Shown piece after piece: positions 38,901-52,425 of a DNA stretch of 64,000 nt. Source of the DNA: Atrichornis clamosus (lineage: Eukaryota; Chordata; Aves; Passeriformes; Menuridae); assembly GCA_013400975.1 (NCBI GenBank), contig WBMZ01003303.1:1-64000 (forward strand), in the 5' to 3' direction. Both the position numbers and the translations under genes were made by a program. Under the pieces are notes generated by a model. The model saw only the letters and a list, made by a program, of their open reading frames with translations. It was not told where the DNA came from and ran no database searches. Positions within the stretch are counted from its first letter, which is position 1; every line of letters starts with the position of its first letter.

Positions 38901-41900
38901 GTGAACAAACTGGAGAAAATAAGTTGGCAAATCATCCCACTGAAGCAACATGAAGAATCTATCAAGAAGTTCTTTCTCTGTCAGAAGATTAAGGAGATGA
39001 ATATTACTCACTGATGACCCAAGTACAGATATAAAAAACAGGAATAATAACAGAAAAGGGGAATACAAAACTGGTTCTCTACTTCAGTTATCTACTGACA
39101 GCATCTTTGAATTGCTTGTATTCCATGGTGGCAAACCCCCAGATTTAAAAACAAAAAAGTAGTTATGCCTGTAGCGTGAGAATAATTAAAACCAGCTATT
39201 TTAGATTATCTGATTAGGCAGAGGCAGCTAGTCACAATGACATTAATCTGTCACCATAGCAACATGTGCAAATAGACTTTGTTATCTCTGACACACTGAT
39301 GATTTTTAAACAAATGGGACCTACAACAGTTGTGCTCTGTTACATAGTATTCCATTTTCAATACAAAACATAATTTCTTTCTGAAAATCATTAGGCACTT
39401 CATCTATTTTATCTTTCCTGGAACTGTCTCCTAACTGCATAATTCTCCGTGGCCCTCCTCTAAGCCCAACACATCAGAGGCAATGCCTCATTTATTTCTT
39501 CTGCAATGCAATCTGTTTTCCTGCCAGCACATCCCAATATCTCGCACACTTAACTGAAGGGAAAGTGGTATTTTTCTATTTTATGTTGCTTTAGCACTCG
39601 TGGAGAATGCTTGCTGCAAATGATTATTTTAGTTTGCAGCTGTGCTTTTTCATACAATTTTACTGAGGTTCAGGTTTCTGAAATGGAGGGCAATGAATAG
39701 TTCATTTGGGTCCAGCACACACTGTCTGGAATCACGGCTTCTAATGCCTTTTATTAATGAGATTGTTGGATCTTAATTTTTGCCTAAGCAAAAATCAAAC
39801 CCTAAACCCAATGAATTACTGAATTGTATTCTTGTGGATGCTTCACAACAAAATAAAACTAAAGCAAAAAACCTATAACTACAAACATCAAAATCATTCT
39901 TATGAATACTACTCTTTTCTGTGGGGCTGGGCCTGAGATGAATTTGTATCTCATTTGCAATCAGCATTAAAATAGCAAGTGTGTTGGCAGAAGCACATGG
40001 AATTATTGAATGGATTGTCTGTATTATGCCTTGATGCTGGTGCTATCAGTTCCTCCCTTCTTGAAGTACTAAATTTAGGCCAGCTAGTCTAAAAATTAAG
40101 AGTTCAGACAAACAACTACTTGCATCCACGTTTTTAATTCATCACAAAGTCTCTACAATTGTTTCTACAATTGCAACCAACCACAGGGAAGTTATCTTTT
40201 GTGATTTAATTCCAGAAAGGGTTTTAGAAGACACTTGAAGGATAATAAAAGGAAGGACACTTCTTAAGAAACTGATTCAAACAAACAAACAAACAAAAAT
40301 GAACAAAATAAGAAAACATTAAAAGCCTAACTATAGTTTTTATTTATGGCTCTTCCTCCTGTCATTTCAATTTCTCTGAGCAAGCACATCTAGCATTCAT
40401 ATGGGGGAAAGAAAGACAGCCATGCCAGGGAAAGACTTGTGTTCCCAGCTGTTTTTAATGCAGTAAATGGCCCCTCAGATCTGCTGCTGGTGTTTTTCCT
40501 GTTTTGCCCTTCTGCTAATGGCAATTACTAGTCTCCAACCTATCTGTAGAAGTAGCTGGAAGAACAAACCACCACTGTACATTGACCAGCAAACTGCTGC
40601 TCACTAAAACAGGAGCATTAGAGAGAGAAGTCACGCAGCTCAGACAAGATATGAACATTAAAACAACCCAATCCCCAACCACGGCACATTGCAAGCTGAG
40701 ACAAAAGGACATACAACAAAAGGGTAAAGAGTTCTGGCTCACTAATAAACGTTACACATTAAACACCTTTCCCTTAATTTGTTTCTAGCTTGCAATGTTT
40801 GGGGAATTCAGTTCCTTCAAAGCAGCCACACAAGTTCCATTGCACATACTGTGACACAACAGGCGTTCTCTTCTAAGGAAGTGCTCAAGCAGAGGTGTCT
40901 TTGAAAGAGTTACACAACCTGTGACTGCAGCCTTAATCGAACTAACCTTTTAATCACCAGGCAAAAAAGATGCCCTGCCAAAACCCTAGCAGAAGTACAC
41001 AAAAGCAACACAGGGGATGTTTATACCAATGCTAATCCAACAGTCTAAGCACACTCATGCAGGAAGGATTCATAGGGTGAAGGGTCAGCAGATCTAAAAT
41101 CCAAAAGGGAAAATTCAGGCTGCATGAATCAAGTTCCCAAAGCAAAAAAAAATGCCTCTGGCAAGACTGTTGTTAAACAGTGGCAGTTTGACTGCTTGGA
41201 AATTTAAAAATCAGTGAGCTGCTAAGACTGTTCAATGCACTTTTGTTCAAAGCCTGTATTTAATACATTTGTGATCAAACCTGTCAAACAGACCCAGAAG
41301 AAGAAAAAAGAAGAGAAAACTAAAGTACAAGGGGAAGACAGAAGAGAAGGAAAGCTGAAATACAGTCAGAACCCAAATGCTGATAGCAGCTCTAATACAA
41401 GTGATGCAGCTGGGCATTGGGCCATGGTTCCAGGATGTTGGGTCAGCTCTAGTCCATAAGTTGCACATCACTAAAACATTCCTTTGCAGGACAAGTTCAT
41501 TCAGCCAACTTGTAGCTGACAAAAGCATTTACTAATATTCTAACAATGTTATTTATACCCACATGCAGGTAAAACTTTTATAAAGACTTCCAATAAATAG
41601 AATCCAGCAGCAGTTCTTATTATCTTACTTAAAAATTAAATGGTTATGGCTTTTTCATCCTGTTTATAGACTTAAATTCTAGCAAAATATATATGGCAGC
41701 AGAATGTAAATTACATTAGTACAATCCTCTGCCTCCCTACCCTCAAGTAACAAAATACTTTTTGCCTTGCTCCCACAATATTGACTGTCTTTCCTTAAGG
41801 AAAGAAAATTTCAGAACCTTACAAAGTTTCTTACCTCTTTCAGTTCCACAGAAAAAGGCTTAAAACTTCCTAAAAATACTGTACATTGTTAAAGGATTCA

Positions 41901-42459
41901 GAAAAGATATACTGTGCAAGGTATTAAGAGTCCTGTTTCCTGTGGAAGCCACAGAAAAGGTATGTTGAATTGATTCAATGCACAAATATGTACAAAAATT
42001 ATAGAAGGGCTCCCGCAGCATTATTTGGGCCAAATTCAGCCAGGTCAGGCTAGGCTAGGTTCAACAATACTCTTGGGAGATTTTTTTTTTAATTTTAGAC
42101 CAGAGTATCAAAAGTTATAAGAGATCACATAACAATTGTGACCAAAGGAGAAGGACTGTTTGCATGATAATTCAGTTACACATGGAATTAAACTGGAGAA
42201 AAATTCCTTTTTCATGGTACAATTCCAGAAAATTCTGAACCTATTCCTTAGCTCTGAAACCTTTAAAATTGAAATGAAGTTTAAAGTTGAAATGCCTAAT
42301 TAAACATTTGGATCAGTTTAGCCAGCAAATAAGACATAACATTTTATAAAACAATAAGAGGAGAAGACAGGTTGGGTGTGGAAAAGAATGATGTTGAACA
42401 AAACAAAGCATTTCTTCCTGAACCATTGAAAGAACACATTTTCTGATAACTAATCTTAC
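35976..42459 (-). other. DCAF5: DCAF5 intron before the last exon
   Basis: This 6.5-kb intron is in phase 0. Its donor on minus is AAG|GTAAGA at 42459 and its acceptor TTACAG is at 35981-35976. It is AT-rich with no additional exon seen. A 125-codon plus-strand frame (38637-39014) is unrecognised and probably chance. An (AAAC)n microsatellite lies at 40278-40299 and a short tandem TCTACAATTG duplication near 40151. Confidence 0.9.
40278..40299. repeat. (AAAC)n microsatellite
   Basis: About five CAAA units in tandem, within a DCAF5 intron. Confidence 0.9.
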
Positions 42460-42587
42460 CTTTATAATCTTTTCAACACCAGAAGAACAGATCATGTAAG
42501 TGTGAGGATTAAACCGGACTTGGTTTACAATTGACCGATGACCTTTCAATACCATAAAAGCACCATTGACGACCCTGCCAATGCCAC
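42460..42587 (-). CDS. DCAF5: DCAF5 penultimate coding exon (WD-repeat segment)
   Basis: 128 nt flanked by acceptor CCCCCTAG and donor GTAAGA on the minus strand. The first two bases (GT) complete a glycine codon split with the upstream exon. It then encodes GIGRVVNGAFMVLKGHRSIV, NQVRFNPHTYMICSSGVEKIIK. The LKGHRSIVNQVRF segment is the GH-start of the last WD blade, whose KIIK strand continues into IWSP of the next exon. Residues match vertebrate DCAF5 with no break. In this family the beta-propeller mediates DDB1 docking and substrate recognition; the WDxR docking motifs lie in earlier blades outside the window. Confidence 0.97.
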
Positions 42588-44923
42588 CTAGGGGGAAAAC
42601 AAGCACACATGGACATGAATAATTAAATCTTCATACTACTTTCATTCATTATCATTTAAAGTCCTATTATATTTGACAATGCGCTTCTGCTTTATTTTGC
42701 AATATTTTAAGGCCTGTGTTGGCTGCAGAATTCCAATTTTATGAGCAATGCCCCTGTGAGAAGCTGCAAGTTTGATGAAGAGCATCCTTCCTGCAAATTA
42801 GAACTTGGAGGCTTGCTTTGATTCATCTAAACAATCAGTGAAGGTTTTTGACCTAATATGACAAGTATGTGAATAAGAACAACAACATACATAATGAAAT
42901 CACCAGTGAAACCATGGTGCCTAAGGCATGACACCAACAGTTTATAAATCTGAAGTAGAGATCAATAAAGGGGTTGACTTTTAATAGCTGTACAATTTTT
43001 CAAATTTATTTTTCAAATCAGCAATTTATTACTGCCACAATTGAATCTAGTCTGATGAGTAGGAGGGATCTGAAATAACACATCTGAACAGTGGGTTATA
43101 TCATTCTTTGTCACAAGGCAGTGAATTAGCCAAAGTGGAATGCTTTTGTGCTAGTGGTAAAACTCAAAACAGAAGCCAATTAACTTTTCTGCTTGGTCAT
43201 TGACTTTTACTAGGTCTGTACACCAGAGCAAGAAACTATCACACAGTATTTTATATTCATAGATTCACACAATTGAAACTACAAATTTGTTAGAAAGCAC
43301 ACCTGTGTATCTGAATAAACAAGTGTCCATCAACATGGTATGATTAAACATCTTCAATGCAAGAAAACAAAACTTTTAAAAGGCAGGAAATAAAAGCTGA
43401 CAATCACTTTAGAGAAAATCACCTTGCTGTTTACAACCTCAAAGGTTGCAAGTACACCTTACAGAAAGTTAAAATAATTTCATTAGCTTCTGTGCTACTT
43501 ATAGTCATCTTTACACTAAACAAACTTTACGTTCCTCTTGTTGAAGATGTTTGCTATCCTTCTTTATCCCCAACAAAGGCTCTTTCAGCTGAACGAGCTG
43601 CTAGTTTAAGCAATATGGTGAACAACTTATCTTCTAAAACAGTCAGGATTCTCCTGTAATGAACATTTCCTAAAGAAAAACCTGCATTAACACTGAAGAG
43701 TAGCAATATAGAAGAGTCAAGGAAAAAAAAATGAAAAGGAAAAAAATCATTACCATATCATGTTCCATTTGTTAGGTTACATAAATGATGAAAAGAACTG
43801 CAGCTAATGACCTTGTGTACAGCCCCTCTCCTCTTAGAAAACGTGCTCTATCCCTTCCACTCATTATAACTACACCCTGAAGACCAGACTGATTTTTGAC
43901 ATGAAGTACAAACCATGATAAGGATTGAGAAATTAGAAGTCATTCAACTCCTAAAAATCTAGAGACAGTTCTTTTACTGCTCCTGAAAAGTGTTTGCACA
44001 ATTTTTGCACACCAAACTGCAGTCTCATGGCATTTTGGCATAGAAAAATAATGTGCCTGAAAAATGGAAAAGAGATGGCAAGTAACTCCAAGGACCAAAA
44101 TGCATGGCCCTTTTAAAGTCTGTATATAGAATGAAGTCTCATGTAAAACTAAGAAAACTTGACAGGGAGACTATCAGTAGCTAGTTAACTTCTACACATG
44201 TTCACCACACTGAAACTGCACTGAGACTGAGCTAGCAGGAGCAGTTCTCTTATTTGGGTACATTTGTATATTCTGTAAAGATTCACAGACAACATTCTGC
44301 CTTCAGCCACTGGAGCAAGATTTCACCACTGTCAGCAAATTTGACTGAGAAGTAACTGATGGGAGAGCAAGTTCATTAAATGCCAAATTAAGCTCTTTTG
44401 ATTTTCTTTTCCATTTTATGAGATTCCTCATGTCCTTTCATTCTGCTTATCCTGCTGATGGCAAGTTGCCCTAGTCCCACAGAATTCCTTCCAGCCAAAT
44501 CAGAGTAGTCAATCCAATTGTATCTATCAAGCCAACAGAAGATAGTTATATTACGACCAGTTCTCAACACACCTTGACCTAGCAGACAAATGTTTCAGGA
44601 AAGAGGGCCTAGGGATAGAAGAGATAGTTCACTTAGGAAACTTCAAGTCTATAAGTAATGCCTAAAACAAGTTTTAACTATCCATGGACTGTAGCTGCCT
44701 GAATTCTGTACAAAACTAGAAGTATGCCCCGCAAGTCACTAACAAAAGAGTCAGAAGTTAGAGGGACAATAAGCAAAGAAAGAATTACAATGGAGATGAA
44801 ACATAAATACCAGATACTAGTATCTCAGGCTGCATTTCTAAGTCAGTCATTGGCCTTTTGCAGTACTCTCAGCAGTGTGAATTAACCCATGGTTATTTTC
44901 CTAGTAGAACAGTGAAAAGAGTT

Positions 44924-44956
44924 ATTTAATGCCAGAAGTGTCTTCTGGCATTAAAT
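44924..44956. repeat. Perfect hairpin, 15-bp stem with 3-nt loop
   Basis: The arm ATTTAATGCCAGAAG is followed by TGT and its exact reverse complement CTTCTGGCATTAAAT. The stem is shorter than a microRNA precursor. It sits about 95 bp before a CR1 insertion inside a DCAF5 intron. Confidence 0.95.
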
Positions 44957-45049
44957 TTTTGAATGTTTATCAATACACTAAGAGCAATGGATGAAAAGTG
45001 CTCAGCATGCCATGTATAGAACACAGGCTCCCTAGGCTGTAGTCAGATT

Positions 45050-45678
45050 CAACCAGTGTCTGAAGTCTAGAGAAGCCAGCCATATCCTGGGCTGCATCAA
45101 AACCAGTGTGACCAGTGAGTCAAGGGAGGTGATCCACCCTTGTGAGACCCCACCTGGAGTGCTGCATCCAGTTCTGGGGCCTCCTGCACAAGAAATAAGT
45201 GACGTGTAGAAGTGAGTCCAGAGGAGTGACAAAAAAAGGATCAGAAAGAAGGAACACCTCTCCTACAAGAAAGGCTGAGAGAGTTGGGGTTGTTCAGCCT
45301 GTACAAAAGAAGGCTCCAGGGAGAACTTATAGCTTCCTTTCAATAAAAGGGGACTTAAAAGAAAGACAGACTCTTTTGCCAAGGCCTGTAATGACAGGAG
45401 AAGGAGCAACAGTTTTAAGCTGAAAGAGTGTAGGGTTATATTGGATATAAGGAAGGCATTTTTTCAAATGAAGGTGGTGAGGCACTGGAACAGGTTGCCC
45501 AGAAAAACCTGTGGATGCACCATCTTTGGAAATGTTCAGGATCAAGTTGGATGGGGTTTTCAGCAACCTGGTCTCGTGGAAGGTGTCCCTGCCTTTGGCA
45601 GAGGAGTTGGAACAAAATAATTTTTAGGGTCCCTTCCAACCCAACATTCTGTGGTTCTATGATTTTATGATTCTATGA
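45050..45678 (+). mobile_element. CR1 LINE 3' fragment, plus orientation, with octamer tail
   Basis: About 630 bp of CR1: CCTGGGCTGCATCAAAACCA, GTGCTGCATCCAGTTCTGGG, GTTGGGGTTGTTCAGCCTG, CACTGGAACAGGTTGCCCAG, GTCCCTTCCAACCCAAC, then the tail TTCTATGATTTTATGATTCT. The tail is the ATTCTATG-type repeat that marks bird and reptile CR1. It is antisense to DCAF5 and 5'-truncated. Confidence 0.96.
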
Positions 45679-48600
45679 AGGAACTACAAAACTTTCTTAT
45701 TTAATACCGAAGTTCTCTGAATTTCTTTTAAGCAGCTAACAGCAAATTCAGAGGAAGCATAGTAATAGAACATACCTCATTCCTCTTAAATGAAGGTGAA
45801 CTTCCCTACAAAGCTCCTTAAAAGAACTACTGCCCAATCACATGAAATTGCCATAGGAAAAGTATAAATCTTAGTAGTCAGCTTTTACCAATGGTATGGG
45901 AGGTTTTAATAATTTAAACCAAAAACTACTGACTCCAGCAATACTCTGATAATCTTTGTGCCAAAATAAGACTGCCCCAGAACCTCATTTTTGGACAACT
46001 CCTTGCTTGATGCAGTTTTAGTCTACCAGTTCCTAAGTGTTTAAGTGACATCTCTAAGTAAGCTATTAATGCAAAGCCTTCTGCATCCTTATCTTCAAAG
46101 CAGTCCCTTTATTCTATAGTAGCCCAGCACAGCTGTCATCATATTATACTAGTATCTGCATGGTAGAAGTCTGCCTGTGTCCAGACTTGTCTGGAATCCC
46201 CTTGGTGTCTCAGCAGAGGCTTAGCTGCAGCCATATAGCCTTTAGCCATCTCACAGTGTGAGTTAAGTTTGCTCATATCTGCTGGCAAAAAGAGAAAGTG
46301 CATCTGTACATTAAGTGGAGGCTAGCCATAAACTGCTCAAATTCCTGATGCTATCTTCCTTTTTGCTTGTAATAAATTCCATTTCTTTTTGCTGTCTTCC
46401 CTTGAAATGGTATTTTTATTTGTACTGTTTCAGTAGAATTAACTTCTGCTATCCCAAAACCACTCAAATTTTGCTTTTGAGGTTTGGGGATTTTTTAGGG
46501 AAGGGAGATGTTATTTGTTTGCTTTTAAATTTAGTGGCATGCACAGGTCCTGCAACTCTTTTAGCATGGCAGCTTTTATATTCTTAGCTAGCTCCCACAT
46601 GTATAAGCAGTGTTCACACAGAAGCCATTAGCCTACATATATGTTATTAATAATATATAAAAAAATAAATCTCAAAGTCTTCAGAGGCTGACTATGCTGA
46701 TTTTAGAAGGTTTCTAATTTTGTAACTTCTAACTACTGGAGGGAAGGGACAGAGATGTACTAGTTGGTTTTGCAATACTACCCAAAAATTGCTATGCTTA
46801 AAGACAGTCCTGAGTAGTGGTTTAGTGTTCTAGCTGTGCTGGTCAGTGGTGGGTTTTTTCTGTCTGCTTTTATTTGATATACAAAGTGAAATGTCAAGAA
46901 AATCCCTCTCAATTTGTACCCTGCAAGTAAATGTTCCAGAGAAGAACAATACAAAATCTCAAAAAATTCTTTAACTAATATCCTACTATGAGATCTGACC
47001 AGCCAAAAGAAATCACTTATAAAAGGCTAAATCTGAAGTGTACGTTCTAAAACAGATTTCCTGTACACGTTTGACAAGAATACCATGGCAACACAAGACC
47101 TCTCTAAGGCTCCCATACAGGAATAAAGCAGTGTTTTGGAGTAGTCGATATCTCCTAAGTTGCCAAAGTGATTACTTCTTGGCTTGCTTTATTAATTTAT
47201 GTTTTAAATGTTAGGCTAATGAACTACTTCTTAATTATGTGGTTTTGGGAATATTTATGTGAATGAGTTGACATTTGACATATTGCAAACATGCTGAATG
47301 GTACATCCCAATACATTTTAGAAACTGTAGTAAATTATAATGAAGGACAGTGAGATATTTGGACATCAATCTGACTTCCCCTGCACGAGTTCTACAACAA
47401 GAAGCAGAGTTTAGAAAAACCCAGAATGAATTATTTGAAGGACAAGGAACAAGCAAAAGTGATAGAGTACTAGGAAAAGTGCTCCAGTGCAGAAATTCTG
47501 TAAGAATGTAGAACAGTCTCTAAACTAATGGAAGCTGCATTGTTCCAAACATTAAAAAGACCTGTCAAAATGACAGAGAACTTCTTGGGATAAGGAACTA
47601 TCCTCCACTGACTCTGTAACAGAGGAATTAAATGACCTCATTAAAAAGTCTTTTCTATCTAGGACACTAGAAAAGAAATCCCACTGTTTGTTCATATAAG
47701 GTAGAAAGACGTTCCACAGGCTAAAGCATAACTTCATATAAGCCTTGTGAATTACTCAAAGTGCTGAAAACTCCTGAGAAGAACCAGATATTTGCAGCTG
47801 CTGCCAGTGTGCCATAGCATACCATTCCACTGTAGTACTTGGCACTACAGTAGTAGCTCAGTTAAAATTAATTTAGTTTTCATTAATAATAACCCAGGGC
47901 ACATTTAGACTGTAGGCCACTGCTTTGCATTTGAATCCTATGAGATCATGATGTGCTAACAAAGAGAGATATCATAGTTTGGAAAGCAAATGCACAGCAC
48001 AGTGCAAGCAAATATGCATAGCATATAGGGCCTCTGCCTTCAGTGCAGCAGATTATGTTGAGACACCTTAAAAGTCTTTCCCTGGTCACTCACACACCTG
48101 TATTTGTTTTATACAATTTATGCCAGTAGATGGCTTTGCTCCTCAGAGCCCCATCTCAAGAGAAGCTAGATTTAAACACAAGCAGTTTTGCCCTGAGAGC
48201 ACAGGTCCTGCAGCATTCCTTCTTCTGAGATCAGGAATCTGACTCCAGCTCTGGCAGCAGTCAGAGCAACTGAAAGTTTCTCAGCAGTATGAGCAAAATG
48301 ACTTGGGTCACATCAAGTATGGGGTGAGAACAGGAAGGGATGGCCAAGATCCCTTCTTCTCCCAGCAGGGCAACAGGAGACAGCAGAAGTACCAGGAGTT
48401 CCCCCATAAGAAAGCAGCTTTAACTCCATTTGCAGACTGCTTCCTTTGTCACATTTGAAGAGCCCCTCCACCTTCCAGGTGGGGTGGAAGGATCAGCATG
48501 GCCTTGCAGAGCTTGTGTGAATGCACAGGGAGTATTCAGCTGGCAGCAGCCTCTGCTTCAGACAACATGCTCTCCCAGGCAATCAACTCCTTTGCCTGGC

Positions 48601-51600
48601 CTCTGCCTAGAACTAGCCCCATAGTGCTCTTGTACCTCTGCAGAGGTTCCAAAAGCCAAAGAGAACAGTAATATTTAAACATTTAAAGACTATGCAGAAA
48701 GCTGTAGTGGTAGTGGCTACTTCTGGATGTATATTTTCTCCCTTCTTTTGTTGCTTTTAAATATCTGCCGTACACCTTATCCATAACCAACCCACCCACT
48801 ATTGTTATGACCAGTACAGCTGAACAACAAGATGAAAGCTAAAACAAAATTACTATAGAAATAAACTTTGGCACACCCTTTCCACTCTGTTCCCGCTCTG
48901 GTCTGAGAGACATTGCTTTTTTGGTGTGCTTAATTGCATAGGTTGCTAGAGGTTTCACAATGTTATTGGAACCATACAAATTACCACCAACAACTATGCT
49001 TTCTGAACATAACAGATATAAAGTAAGTGAAATTATCTCACAACCAATAGCTGTTTGCTTGGGGGCTTTTTGTTTGCTTTTTTGTGGTTGGTTTTGGGTT
49101 TTTTAATGGAGGTGTGAAAACTGCTTGCCTCTGCATTTCTTTTGTACTGGTGGCTGCAAGCATGTTCAACACAATAAAGAGAAAGGAGCTGTGGTACAAT
49201 CAGATGGCCAGTTGCTAGGGACTAAAGCTTCTCCGGCCTCTCCCAATGCTCAATGTTATCTTCAGCTTTCTGTTCCTGAATACTAAACATTCTAAGGCTG
49301 GTGACAGAAACACTCATGGATGCTGAATCTTCTTTCATTTGTCTACAGCACTACAAAGCACCCACCACTGCCTTGTTTTCTGATAGATACCATCTAGCCA
49401 GTACATTCCACAGGTCCATGCTATTATTACAACCCCCATGACAAGGAAACCAGTCTCAATCCCACTGAATACAAGAACCTTTTCTAGAATGCCCTAGCAC
49501 TTACTCAAACAACTGTTCCATAGCACACTATGGCCAACACTGACTCACCTGAAGAAAGATACAAACTACAGCCTTAAAAATATAACAGTTTAGATCCCAA
49601 GACCTCAGAAAAATCAATTAAAAAAACCCAAACATACCTTCCAGAGCATGCTCCCCATTGGGCCAGATAGCTTCCCCCTGCCCCAACCCAGCTGGTATGC
49701 AAATATGCATATGTGCCCATATATAAAATATCTCAAAAATAGCTAAACACATTAAGAAAGACTTAATCATTTTTTATTCATTTTCATTTATCAGCCTAGA
49801 ACTTTGAGAACTTAAACCACAAGCTGTCTCAAATGAGATAACCCTGTTCAAATATTGTGAAAAGATCTGTTGCTGAATCCTTCAAGCCTAAAGAAGTGTT
49901 GGTATTTACAAAGATCAAGGAGACGGAAAAAAAGGGAAGAAAAATTGCAACAGTTCTGCTGAGAATTTATGCAATTAGTTTAGTAACTGGACCACAATGA
50001 CAGACCCTTTCTTGCTTGCAGTTACAGTCAAAGATAGAATTAAAAAGCAGTTTGCTGTTCTGATTTAGTGAAGTTTTTCAGAAGCCTGCTCACATGAACA
50101 GAAGGATCCCCAACTGCCTTCTCAATCACAAATAAATACCATATCCCTCACATAGCAGCTTTGAGCAATATTTCAAAAGCAAGAGACAAGCTCTGAGTTG
50201 CAAAGATGATTCAGAGTAGTGAGCAAGGAATGAAAATTCCATTTTGCAAACTTTTGGTCTTCTAAACCCGCTATTACTCCACAAGACATGTCAGGCTCTG
50301 TTTTGAAGAGAGGTTCTTTACCAGCTAAGAGACACGTTTACAGGAGCTAGGTTTAATAATGTCTTAAGTGCTTATATGTTAACAGACTTGCTGGGTAGGT
50401 CAGGTAGGACTGATGTCTCTTCTCACTTCCAGCTTACCTTGGAGTCACGTAAAAGTTGTGGAAACTCAGGACTGCTTTTCTTCTGCCAGACTAATGTATT
50501 AACTTTGCTAGAAGCTGCCTCTAAAGAAAACTGTGATACTTTCAAGAATTACTTTAAGGAAGAAACTGGCTAAAAAAGTCATAAAATAATTGGCAATTAC
50601 TTCTGAAGCACAGTAGAAAGCTGGATAGTACTTGGATGGAGAAGAAAGTGGAAAAATGAGCAAACTATTCCATCTTTAAGAAACCACAAAAGGTATTAAA
50701 AAAAGCAACCAACCTTATGGCATAGGAAATCCCAGCCTATTCAGAATAAACTAGGACTGTAGAGGGAGACAGTCAGTAAAACTCTTCAACAGAATAGCTT
50801 CCCAAGCAATTTAGGAAATAACTTTTTTCACATACCTCCCTGCCCCAAAGGGGGCAAAAATCCTGTCTAATTATTGGGCGAAACAAATCCACTTGCAGTT
50901 TCCAGCTGATTATGGGAATGATTTAATGCAACCTACTGGAAGGACACCTCTAAACTATGACTATTCGAAAAATACTCAGCAGAATTTGTCCTGTTCTCCT
51001 GGTAAAATAGCAATACAGGTAATCATGTTTCTCCAACTTGAAATATGTTTGCAGTTGTCTGACTGGTGTATTCCTTCCCACTCTTCTTCACTTTTATTCA
51101 CTAATGCTGCTAACCATTGCATAACTAATACTTGGTGCATCTGTACTTAAGCAAAATAATCTTTCAGAGTTGTTGTTAAGGATGCAGCTGTTTTAAAAAG
51201 AGATAAGCTTGCAAAAAAGTCCATATTTTCAAATAACTGATACAATTTAAGGGAGTTGTATAATAAATATTTATAGGAACACAATGTCTATATTCAACCA
51301 GAAGGCAGAAATCAGTTCAAGAGATATTTTTATTTAAAATACCAACCAACTGTACAGGACATTACATCATCCTGTCTAGTTTGTACTATTTTAAGTGAAA
51401 GACCACATTCTACTCTCTCAGATCACAAACCCAAAGGCACTCCTATTTTAGCTAGAACATAAGAACAAGGAGTTTTCCACTGAAGCAAAAGCTTTCCAAA
51501 GTCTCCACATCCCTACAGCAAAACTATTTCTCCAAGAAGGAAGTGCAGCAACTTCTCTCTCTGACAATTATTCTGAACACGATGAGATTAAAGAAAGGAC

Positions 51601-52400
51601 ATTTCATCCCAATCAAAACAGGCACAACCCTTCAAGAAGAGATGAATGAAGAAAAGAAAAGCTTCTATAAGCCTATCACAGGTGATCTGGATGGTCAATT
51701 AGTTATTTGCCACAAAGCAGAATTTTTAGGTCTAACAAAACAAACTTTGTGAGTTTTGCTGAAATATTTCAAAAAGCAAACTGCTCAAGTTACAAGACAC
51801 TAAGACGTGTTCCTGCTGCAGGATCTCCTGATCACTTAAGCAACCACTGAGGGCACTTGATATTAAGTAATTAATTTTGTAACTGAAATGTTGCAAGTGT
51901 ACTAACACCCTTGCGGAAGTTACAAGAACCAGAAACAAGAAAGCTGACCAAAACACATATGGCATTGTTTCGTGTAAATCACAAATTAAAGTGTACATTT
52001 GTTTGATTAAAATGTACCCGCTATTTGTAAATAGCAACTTTTTTTGCAAGCATATATCTTTCTTACAGAGCTGCATCATTAACAACTACTCTGAAGTAGA
52101 TGTTTTGCTTAAGTATAGGTGCAACAAGTACTAGCTATCATTGCTTGTGCATAAGTCCCAGATAAAAAGTTTGTCACCTGCAGTTGTCTGGGAAAAGGTT
52201 TTCAAGAGCGTCACAGCCACATAAACACAAAATCTCAAATCCAGAATTTACAAAGGAAGTCAGGACAAGTATAGTGACATGCAGAAAATGTAATGCTATA
52301 ATTCGTACAATAAAATGTACAAATAAATAATTTAAATGTATATAATCTTTGTTTTAACTTAGAGGAAAAAGCCACAGACAGTAGTAAACCAGTCAAATGT

Positions 52401-52425
52401 AAAAAAAAAAAAAAAAAAAAAAAAA
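52401..52425 (+). repeat. A25 homopolymer tract
   Basis: Twenty-five uninterrupted A on plus (T25 in the DCAF5 sense strand). Two AATAAA hexamers lie 75-95 bp upstream (about 52309 and 52323). This could be the tail of an old retroposed copy, but no parental sequence or flanking target-site duplication was recognised. Confidence 0.9.

Noticed and set aside
38637..39014. 125-codon plus-strand frame in a DCAF5 intron
   Set aside because: Relatively long for AT-rich DNA, but I recognise no domain or transposon protein in it and see no promoter; kept only as a possible chance ORF.
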